Shown here one piece after another: positions 54,629 through 64,000 of a stretch of 64,000 nucleotides of DNA. Every line of letters starts with the position of its first letter. The stretch's first letter is position 1. This DNA comes from Ariolimax columbianus (taxonomy: Eukaryota; Mollusca; Gastropoda; Stylommatophora; Arionidae), in NCBI GenBank assembly GCA_036924085.1, contig JAVGWX010000005.1, positions 95,652,230-95,716,229 on the forward strand, given 5' to 3'. The notes beneath the pieces are model-generated. The model was not told where the DNA came from, searched no databases, and saw only the letters and a program-made list of their open reading frames with translations. A program made the translations under genes and the position numbers.

Positions 54629-54889
54629 ACATGGACACTGAGAATATGCTTGTGGCTGATCAAGCCAATGCGGGCGATGATGGTTATATTGCTTGACTAG
54701 TAAACATGGTCTACAGAACTGGGTTACCTGCTCACGAAGGACCTGGCTGGCTGCGATGTCCTTTTCTATCCCGCCATTCCAGCTGAACTATTTTAGGTCA
54801 AGGATTCTCAGGTGGGTATACCCGAACTGTCCTTGAATTGCTTTTTCTATATCCCGATGATCGGTTTCTTACACTCAGATTATCAGACG

Positions 54890-55545
54890 TAAGCATCTTT
54901 GGTGACCTTTGTTACACTCAGATCACAACACATGAGCATCTTTGGGGCTCGTTCTTACACTCAGATCACAACACATAAGCATCTTTGGGGCTCGTTTTTA
55001 CACTCAGATCACAACACATAAGCATCTTTGGGGCTCGTTCTTACATTCAGATCACAACACATAAGCATCTTTGGGGCTCGTTTTTACACTCAGATCACAA
55101 CACATTAGCATCTTTGGGGCTCGTTCTTACACTTAGATCAAAACACATAAGCATCTTTGGGGCTCGTTTTTACACTCAGATCACAACACATTAGCATCTT
55201 TGGGGCTCGTTCTTACACTCAGATCACAACACATAAGCATCTTTGGGGCTCGTTTTTACACTCAGATCACAACACATAAGCATCTTTGGGGCTCGTTCTT
55301 ACACTCAGATCACAACACATAAGCATCTTTGGGGCTCGTTCTTACACTCAGATCAAAACACATTAGCATCTTTGGGGCTCGTTCTTACACTCAGATCACA
55401 ACACATAAGCATCTTTGGGGCTCGTTCTTACACTCAGATCACAACACATAAGCATCTTTGGGGCTCGTTTTTACACTCAGATCACAACACATAAGCATCT
55501 TTGGGGCTCGTTCTTACACTCAGATCAAAACACATAAGTATCTTT
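54890..55545 (+). repeat. 43-bp minisatellite, ~15 copies
   Basis: Unit CACATAAGCATCTTTGGGGC plus TCGTTCTTACACTCAGATCACAA. Variants (TCGTTTTTAC, CACATTAGC, GATCAAAA) alternate in a pattern that implies two-unit amplification. Confidence 0.95.
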
Positions 55546-55599
55546 GGGGACATTTCTCTTGAAATTCAAGCAAGATGATATACCCATATCAGTTTAGCT

Positions 55600-56070
55600 T
55601 CCTGCAAGAGTTCGTGCTGGCTCTGGATACGTATTCATTATTTGTGATGTGGCCTACCCGCCTCAGACAAGTCATTTGGAAGTGATTCGGTCCCCAGTGT
55701 TAACAGCCCAGCTCTCACAGACGTATGGCAGGGTGGAGAGAATGACGGCATGACACATTTTCAGTTTAGTCGTTATGCTGGTTGTTCAACATGCACACAC
55801 CGTCAAGCGATTTTGATTAAACTCAATGCTGGTCTTTGCTATTCTGTTTGTCAGCTCAACCGAAATAATTACAGGTCTCGACAGAGTACTTAAAGGGAAG
55901 ACGAATTTTCCATCGAATCCAATTGACGTCCCATCTATGTAATTGCTGTGTAATCTTTTGACCTAGATCTGGTTGGTACATGCCATCAGTTTTCTTTATG
56001 TTAATGGTCAAGTCAAAGTTGTGGCATGCAAAGAAGAACTGATTCATGCCGTCCTGCACATTCTATTCTG
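55600..56070 (-). pseudogene. LINE reverse transcriptase fragment
   Basis: The minus strand gives MQDGMNQFFFACHNFDLTIN, IKKTDGMYQPDLG (matching MDQFSAACENVGLTINAKKT in the RT at 17895), then in other frames NHFQMTCLRRVGHITNNEY and SRASTNSC. Same LINE group as 17895-19028, with a strongly degraded palm-to-thumb region. Confidence 0.7.
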
Positions 56071-56127
56071 AGCACAGTCATTCGTAAATAACAACACGGT
56101 ATTCTATTAAGCATAATTGGAAGGTCG

Positions 56128-56410
56128 TTAAGTGAGTATTGCGACTGATGACATTACTAGACAACTATGACTGATGACATTACTAGACAACTATGACTGA
56201 TGACATTACTAGACAACTATGACTGATGACATTACTAGACAACTATGACTGATGACATTACTAGACAACTATGACTGATGACCTTACTAGACAACTATGA
56301 CTGATGACATTACTAGACAACTATGACTGATGACATTACTAGACAACTATGACTGATGACATTACTAGACAACTATGACTGATGACATTACTAGACAACT
56401 ATGACTGATG
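56128..56410 (+). repeat. 26-bp minisatellite, ~10 copies
   Basis: Unit GACATTACTAGACAACTATG plus ACTGAT. Units are identical apart from one ACCTTACT variant. Confidence 0.95.
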
Positions 56411-56424
56411 TATTTAAATTACCT

Positions 56425-56990
56425 GTACTATTTTTCGACGAAATCAAAGGCCACCACAACACACATTTGTCACACCTGCGAACGAGCTTCTGTTTTCCGT
56501 CAGCGTAGAATTCTCTGGACTGGTCTCTGAGCTATTGGAGAACCTTTTTGAAGCAATTCGTCATCTGAAACATGTCCTCCAAGATGCTCTTCCAGGGGGC
56601 CAGAAATGTTAAAATCATTTGAAGCCAGGTCAGGACTGTAAGACCAATTCAATTGGTCAATAACTGCCCCAGTTGTGATGGTCGTAAGGGGTCTCCAGTT
56701 GTGTTAGCGAATGACACCTTTTTGACCAATTCAATTGTTTTGGGCACCCATCGACACGAAACTTTATGAAAGTTGAGGTGATCCCTGATGGTAATCTCCA
56801 CAGAACTTTTGATTTATGCCAGTAGCCATCACGACTTCGCGTACAGTAACTGGCCGATTGTTCAAACTAACCCTTTTCAACACTATGTATGACTTCATTC
56901 GTAATGACACTTTTCGGTCGAAAATCCTGGATGGATCCACGACGTTCACAAAAGTGTTTATACCATGCAAATATTGACTAACGTGTTACA
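56425..56990 (-). pseudogene. mariner-type transposase remnant, internally deleted
   Basis: On the minus strand an N-terminal helix-turn-helix-like part (RKVSLRMKSYIVLKRVSLNN with RPVTVREVVMATGI, about 56800-56930) is followed directly by NWSYSPDLASNDF, ISGPLEEHLGG and SDDELLQ (about 56560-56660). It ends with CVVVAFDFVEK near 56430. YSPDLAPSDFxxFGPLKExLxG is the mariner block holding the third catalytic D. The first two catalytic aspartates are missing, so the copy is dead. Terminal inverted repeats were not resolved. Confidence 0.65.
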
Positions 56991-56994
56991 GTAT

Positions 56995-57734
56995 GTTTTC
57001 TACACATACATTACAGCCGGCGATAAATTTCAGCGGGTTTTGAGCCTTTTTCTTTTTGCAAGAAATTTTATCACAACATGCTATTTCTGCACTGGAGTCA
57101 ACTTGTACTACGCCATTTTGCAAAAACATAGCGCGGGAAACAGCTGATACTTGCTCATTCCACCCCCAGGTATCATACATATACTATTTACTTTGCAATA
57201 GTTACTATACTAAATCAAATAATTTTCCTGGTTATCCTGACAGAATTCGTACATTTGCTAGACGTCCCTAGTATAAATTGCTTTATGGGATAATTATAAA
57301 CGTTCATTGATCAAATAATAAATATAAAGTTATATTGCATAAATATATTTGTTTTTGTAAAGTTGCCTTGTTTATAACATCATTTTTATAAATTAAATTT
57401 ATGGAAAGCATTACATAATGGGCAAAACATAAAAGTGTCGTTTGTATTTATCAAAATTATAAAGCAAGAATAAAATGATATAGTTGTATTGCTATATAAA
57501 GTAATCAGAAGGTTTCATTGCTTATAGTATAATCACACAGTTTTACTGCTATTTGATAGACGGCAGCGGAGTGATATCAGCATACTTACGTCATCCATCA
57601 CACCACTCAAGTAAAACTGTTGGCGTATATGACCACACCACATTAGAGACATAGTGTACCTAGGGTTAAGCTGGACAGGTAAGATCAAAATGGCGTGTTG
57701 GTACCATTGACTCACATACCGGGGCAACTTATGG
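56995..57734. other. no gene recognised
   Basis: AT-rich. The part next to 56990 may be the non-coding 5' end of the mariner remnant. Confidence 0.4.
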
Positions 57735-57997
57735 TTGATTGATGTTATCCGTCAATGATGATTTATTGATCGCTCATGGAGAAATACTAGCATACTTATG
57801 TTATCCGTCAATGATGATTTATTGGTCGCTCATGGAGAAATACTAGCATACTTATATTATCCGTCAATGATGACTTAATGAGCAGTGATAGAGAAATGAC
57901 AGCATACTTATGTTATACATCAAAGATCATTTAATGAACGGTCATAGAGAAATGCCAGCATACTTATGTTATCCGTCAATGATGATATAATGGACGG
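57735..57997 (+). repeat. ~60-bp tandem repeat, ~4-5 copies
   Basis: Unit GTTATCCGTCAATGATGATT plus TATTGATCGCTCATGGAGAA and ATACTAGCATACTTAT. Copies diverge toward the right end. Confidence 0.9.
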
Positions 57998-58159
57998 TCA
58001 TTTGGGAAGATTCAACAGACTAAGAAATATGTGTTCCCTTCTACATCAACTGTTTTCTCAATTCAAACCAAAACTTTCTACCACTGTCGCACTCCTGAGA
58101 AAATACATTGTGACATTAGATATTGTGACATTAGATATTGTGACAACTGCGGCTAGTAT

Positions 58160-58310
58160 CGAATATTAATCAAGATATAAAATAAGGTGGCTCGGCCAGC
58201 CAATGAGAATGCACACTGACCAACCAGCACTACAGCACACTAATATAGGGTACAAGCCAGGAGGAAGGTCATGTAGAATATTAATAGATGATATAACACA
58301 AATACAACAA
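58160..58310 (+). pseudogene. LINE C-terminal fragment
   Basis: Plus-strand IKIRWLGQPMRMHTDQPA and KPGGRSCRILIDDI resemble the RRIRWLGHVxRM and GRRxxGRPxxRWxDDI blocks of LINE C termini. Confidence 0.55.
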
Positions 58311-58655
58311 TAGCAGGGGCTTACAACAACAACACAGGCTTACTACAACACCACGGGCTTACAACACCAACAGGGGCTTGCAACAACAACACGGGATTAC
58401 AACAACAACAGGGGCTTACAACACCAACAGGGGCTTGCAACAACAACACGGGCTTACAACAACAACAGGGGCTTACAACAACATAGGCTTACAACAACAA
58501 CATGGGCTTACAAGCAACAACAGCGGCTTACAACAACAAGACAGGCTTACAACACCAACATGGGCTTGCAACAACAACACGGGCTTACAACAACAACACC
58601 GGCTTTCAACAACAACAGGGGCTTACAACAACATAAGCTTACAACAACCGCCCAA
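58311..58655 (+). repeat. ~18-bp CAACAA-rich minisatellite
   Basis: About 18 copies of GGGGCTTACAACAACAACAC with length variation (ACACCAACA, ACATAGGCT forms). Confidence 0.9.
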
Positions 58656-60449
58656 ATACACTTAGTCCAAGTGCATAAATAAAGTTCCACAGAGCATTTA
58701 AAGACATAATCGGACGGAATAGCAAGTAAGGTAATCCTGCCATCTCCATCTTAGTTGGCTCCCACCTCCATGTCAATGTGACCTAACAAATAGGTAAAAC
58801 CGCGCACTTCATCAATTGTTTCACCTGTTGGCTCCAAGTGAAGCATAAGCTCAACTTTACAGGAAGTATGTTTCCAAGAATTCCCAGTGGCGGTGTCATT
58901 GCCTTTGTTTTATATGAGGCTTCTAGGCTCACCGACAAGCTTCGTTAGTGGTTATTGACGACACGCTTGGAAGGTTACAGTGGTTCAACTGTTTGCAGTT
59001 CATGTAATATTCAGGTGACTTTCATTTATCTGACCAGTAATTTGAATTTGAGTGTCGCCTTGGTGGTCCATTATGGTGACTGTTCTTCACTTATTAGAGC
59101 TTCCATGACTGCCGATGACTTCATTAATGAAGTACAGAAAGTAAGATGAAGGAAATGAAAACAACGACAGATAATAAGTTAAACATGGGAATTAACAGTT
59201 AGCAATCAGAAATTATTTTTTTTTTAATAACAGAAATATCAAAAATAAAAAGTATAAATTAAAATAGAGTTCGACATAAAGTATGTGAAACATGAAAACA
59301 ACGAGGTAAGAAAACATTTAAAATAACTAATCAAAGAATTTAATGACGATCTACGGTAATATAGAATAAAGCCACTGTAACAAGACAGGCATGTTGTAAT
59401 AGGCGACTTATGACGGGCGTGTATTGGGCTTGCATTCTCATCATGTAAACGCCGATCCTTGAGTCTTTGCTGCTACAGCAGCACTTAAAGTGCCATTTCA
59501 ATTAATGTTTATCAGTGGTAAAAATGCAGTTGGGATTATATTCTTCGTAAAGAACACAAAAGAGGACATGAAGAAGAGAGAACAATTAAAGAAACGCAAA
59601 CATAAATTGTTAAATAAAATACAAGAATAAGAAAATAAATATAACGTTTACTTTAATAAGTTGTTACTCTTCTATCCTAGACTGTTGTACGTTTTTGGTT
59701 GACTTGCAGTTTATAATTTCTACGTAATGAGACAGCCGACTTCATGCCAAACCTTCATTAAGGGACTTTTATGATGTACCTGGTAAATTGTTGTTATTAT
59801 TTGCTCCCTTTTCGGATCTCGTAATACACGGGTGAAATTAAATACAATGTAAGTAAATATGAAAAGCAGAGAAGCAGAAGTAAAGTAATAATTGCGATAG
59901 GTTGAAAATGGTAAATTCCTTTTTTTTTAAAGACATAAAATTGAAAGTAAGGTGAAATATTTTGAATAAGAAAGTCCAAGTTGCTTGTAGGTGGTTAGGG
60001 TGGAGGGGGAGAGAAAATAAGACAGGAAGATAAGCTGAAATAACAGCGCGAAAGGTAAGATGAAAGACAAAACCTCTAAGACAAAATCGGGTGCCATTTT
60101 GTAAGCAGCATTTCATAGCGTGTGCCCACGTCATTAGGAGGATGCGCGTGTGTGTACAGGTGTATGACCTGTGTGTTTCCAACTGGCCCACATTTATGCT
60201 CACAGTCTCGAACAGATCTATACAACAGGTGTGTATTTATCGGCTTACCCGCCTCTTTGCCCCTTCCTGGTGTTGACGTTTCGCCTGCGACCTTCTAAAT
60301 CACAACCATCAACACACATCGTGTGTGTGAAAGCTTACCTCGTTTAAAAAACATGGAACTCGCGTCAGATCACTATACCTGAAATCAATCGCTGAATGAT
60401 TTGCTTTCAACACTTTTCATACAGTATACATCTCGCCTGTGAGCTCCCA
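58656..60449. other. no gene recognised
   Basis: About 1.8 kb with no recognisable coding or mobile-element motif. Open frames near 58955 and 59838-60203 lack family similarity or splice context. Confidence 0.35.
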
Positions 60450-60690
60450 TGAAAATAAGATTAACCTGCCTGTCACGAATGTGAAATCAGTTCTACTGTG
60501 GAGATCGGAAACGTGGTTTGTAATTACGAGTATCACATGGGAACTGCAGACATTCGCCAACAGATGTATCTGTCACGTACTTGGTGTCAGAATGTCAGAT
60601 GTAATAACAAGCACAGATCCGTGGCAAGGAAAAAGATTACAACTAATGCACCTGGAGAGGAATCCGGTAATGACAAAACACACCCTTCAG
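60450..60690 (+). pseudogene. LINE RT thumb fragment
   Basis: Plus-strand LPVTNVKSVLLWRSETWFVI, then LQTFANRCICHVLGVRMSDV and ITSTDPW match the NVKSVLLYGSETW, LQxFxNRCLRRILxIRWPDxISNEDLW block of RTE-type elements. Short, with no other domains. Confidence 0.65.
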
Positions 60691-61450
60691 TGTGAATCTT
60701 AACATGAGGCCAAGATGCAGCAGTCCATGAGCTGACAGCCTTCTGCTTCTCAATACAAAGCCTGCAGAGAAGTCGTGCATTTCACTTCAGCCAGTAGAAC
60801 ACTGAACCACGTTCTTCTGTACTTCTGGAGATGTATAACAGTCACTACAAACCCGCTACCAGAGAGAATCTATCTACAGAGATGAATTTCGGCACAAGAA
60901 ACTTGACAAAAAACAACCGAGGATCGTAAATTCAATCCAACCTCAAACCCGCATGACGACAATTTTTATGTACACATTTTCCTCTTCGGACAGGAGCTCG
61001 TGAAAAAGATAATTTGGTCATAACGTTTTACTGTTGTATTCTCATTTTATGTAACACATCTTTGGTCTCTTGTGTCGGTGGTTCCAAAGAAGTTGCCTAC
61101 TTTTACTACTGTATCTTCATCTCGTATTTAGTCCTAGTTTTTTTATTTGTTTATTATCCCTAGAACAGGAAGCGAGTGGTCGAACAGTTTCAATGCCCTT
61201 TTCTAATAAAGTGAACTCGTGTTTAAATCCTCGGTAAAGTTTTGGGGTTCTTCTACTGGGTATTTAAATAGACACTTAGAACGTACACTGCGTAACGATT
61301 GCAAGGGTAAACGGCCTTTATTCCTCAGTCGGTGAGCGACTGCAATAGAAATAAACTCCGTGATGTTCATATTGTATTTTTGATTGCTCTACCCCTTTGG
61401 AAGTATTTAGGTCTTTGATATTTTGTTGTTCCTCTTACATCTTTCTAATC
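60691..61450. other. no gene recognised
   Basis: Ordinary-complexity sequence without a recognisable feature. Confidence 0.4.
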
Positions 61451-61454
61451 TGTG

Positions 61455-61530
61455 GTGCCCCTTTTAGAGTGACAGATCGGCTAGAGAGCTAGTCTCTTAC
61501 AGCATAAACACTGGGTTTGCATCTCGGCGT
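61455..61530 (+). repeat. tRNA-like sequence, degenerate
   Basis: GATCGGCTAGAGAGCTAGTC (A-box-like) and GGGTTTGCATCTCG (B-box-like). Probably a decayed SINE head. Confidence 0.35.
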
Positions 61531-61694
61531 GGCTACCCAGCCATTTGTTTCATGAAAACATAACTTACAGATAGAAAAGGCGAGAAGAAAGATAGCCACC
61601 AAACTCCCTCGATAATCTGAGGCCTCCGATTATGACTTTCACAATACCTCGCCTCAGACGGCAGGCTCTGCTAAATTTCTTTATTATATTTTTT

Positions 61695-61890
61695 TAAGAG
61701 AGCTTGTGGTAGACAGGTGTGGTAGAGCGGGTGTTTCTCAGAACAAAGGCTACAGGTTCTGTTCCCATCATATTATTGACGCACCTGAGTTGACCCAGGT
61801 ATAAATGGGTACTTTGCTTACTGTTATGACATGAAAGGCAGTTCGTAAGCGAATTGCCCGCACCATCCCATAACAAACAATGAGCCTTAT
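61695..61890 (+). mobile_element. tRNA-derived SINE remnant
   Basis: GTGGTAGAGCGGGTGTTTCTC, AGGTTCTGTTCCCATC (B-box-like), then GACGCACCTGAGTTGACCCA and GGTATAAATGGGTACTTTGC. The last phrase resembles the conserved body of widespread invertebrate tRNA-SINEs. No tail or target-site duplication was found. Confidence 0.5.
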
Positions 61891-62261
61891 AATAATGAAG
61901 TCTCTAACACTTTGTCCCCTACAACAGTGTCTTCTAAATGACCGACTATTATCTACCTTCGCTTGGGAGGCCACCAACTTAAGGGCACAACTGAATGGTG
62001 GCCACGTGACTAAGACCCTCTTCGAGAACATGAGAGAAAACTCGCGACGGTTGTGAACGGGCAAGATGGCGGAGCTAGTGCTAATAATTTTATGGACGAG
62101 TAAACATACGGAGAGAACATGTTAGATGGAGAAAACAGGCCAGGATGGAGAAAACAAGCCAGGATGGAGAAGTAGTTGTGGAAGACGGATATCGAGAGGG
62201 AGGAGTACACAAACAAACAAATATTAGAAGCGCCGTCAATAACACATAGTATATTACCACG

Positions 62262-62695
62262 TGCCCGCCCGTCTTCTTCACGGTGTTTGTCTTCGCGGTG
62301 TTTGTCTTCGTGGTGTTTGTCTTCGTGGTGTTTGTCTTCGTGGTGTTTGTCTTCGTGGTGTGTATCTGTCTTCGTGGTGTTTGTCTTCATGGTGTGTATC
62401 TGTCTTCGTGGTCTTTGTCTTCGTGGTGTCTGTCTTCGTAGTGGCTGTCGTCATGGTGTTTGTCTTCGTGGTGTTTTTCTTCGTGGTGTCTGTCTTCATG
62501 GTGTGTATCTGTCTTCGTGGTGTTTGTCTTCATGGTGTGTATCTGTCTTCGGGGTCTTTGTCTTTGTGGTGTTTGTCTTCGTAGTGTCTGTCTCCGTGAA
62601 GTTTGTCTTCGTTGTGTTTGTTTTCGTGGTGTCTGTCTTCGTGGTGTTTGTCTTCGTTGTCTTTGTTTTCGTGGCCTTATCGGTTTCCGTGTCAC
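62262..62695 (+). repeat. ~15-bp minisatellite (GTCTTCGTGGTGTTT)
   Basis: About 28 copies of GTCTTCGTGGTGTTT with TCATGGTGTGTATCT variants. Cys/Leu/Arg-rich open frames are artefacts. Confidence 0.9.
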
Positions 62696-62769
62696 CAACA
62701 GCCGATGTATGAATTACTGCAATAACTAATGTCTATATGTACTCTACAACTACACGAGAAAGTGTGTCT

Positions 62770-63020
62770 AGCTCGCTTAGTGTGGGTGTCTCTCACTCGC
62801 GCTGTCTTTATATGTCCCTCTCTGTGTCTGTCTCTGTCATTCCATGTCTCTCTCTATCTATTTATTTATCTATCCATCTCGCTGTCTCTATTCGTCTCCC
62901 ACTATGTCACTCTATGTCTGTTTCTGTCATCTTCTTTGTCTTTTCCTGCATATCTCTCTTTCCCTCTCTTTCTCGCTCTTTCTCTCTCTCTCTTCCTCTC
63001 TCTCTCTCTCTCTACGTATA
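62770..63020 (+). repeat. CT-rich low-complexity tract
   Basis: Degenerate TCTCTGTCTC sequence leading to a (CT)n run at 62975-63013. Confidence 0.85.
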
Positions 63021-63171
63021 TATAAATACATGTTTTTGTGTCACCATTTGGCTGTATTTGTACTTCTCTTGCTAATTCTGTCTCTTTCTGTCGCTCCCTA
63101 TATATTTCTGTCCCTGTCTCTTCCAATGTCTCTCAATGTGTAGTTTCTCTGTTTCTCTAGCTCTGCATATA

Positions 63172-64000
<829 letters not shown>

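Noticed and set aside
53904..54663. Repetitive open frames of up to 234 codons in the 24-bp array
   Set aside because: Several frames on both strands are open at once, which is a repeat artefact.

Overview
The window is eukaryotic, repeat-rich genomic DNA, most likely from a mollusc and probably a gastropod. Three things point there: 18S rRNA-like segments with a gastropod-type V4 region, a tRNA-derived SINE with A and B boxes, and many decayed non-LTR retrotransposons (LINEs) of types common in molluscs. Coding density is almost nil. Only one short stretch looks like host gene sequence: a 140-bp ankyrin-repeat exon on the minus strand with good splice sites (16715-16854). Nearly everything else is tandem repeat or mobile-element debris. 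No CRISPR array, bacterial operon or virus was seen.

Layout. 0.6-9.6 kb: degenerate minisatellites, SINE copies and LINE 3' ends. 9.9-14.7 kb: a run of minisatellites (30, 42, 48 and 43 bp units). 15.4-20.6 kb: a full-length tRNA-SINE, the ankyrin exon, and a three-layer nest (old LINE, younger LINE inside it, SINE inside it). 20.6-30.7 kb: long low-complexity and minisatellite tracts. 31.4-43.1 kb: an old minus-strand LINE split by a 7.2-kb insertion. 45.2-48.0 kb: a second, related insertion. 49-61 kb: more LINE fragments, a mariner transposase remnant and further minisatellites. 62.3-64 kb: simple repeats ending in an uninterrupted (GT)n of at least 826 bp that runs off the window.

The outstanding feature is a pair of insertions, copy A (34135-41358) and copy B (45207-47996). 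Both have the same composite head: 18S rRNA fused to the 3' end of 28S rRNA, with the 18S 3' third, ITS1, 5.8S, ITS2 and most of 28S missing, and with duplicated 18S/28S junction segments. The head is followed by the same non-rRNA spacer. Copy A also begins with about 640 bp that look like the rDNA 5' external transcribed spacer, and it continues into an almost intact LINE (endonuclease, reverse transcriptase, and RNase H in a shifted frame) ending in (GAA)n. Copy B lacks the LINE coding region but has the same tail. Each copy is flanked by its own target-site duplication (12 bp and 24 bp). This is evidence for a mobile family with an rDNA-derived 5' region, made of an autonomous member and a non-autonomous partner. 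I do not recognise it as a described family.

Several SINEs in the window share a short domain with the 5' end of this LINE or share its (GAA)n tail, which suggests that the LINE machinery also moved them. Apart from the listed motifs, coordinates of decayed elements are approximate because I aligned them by eye.
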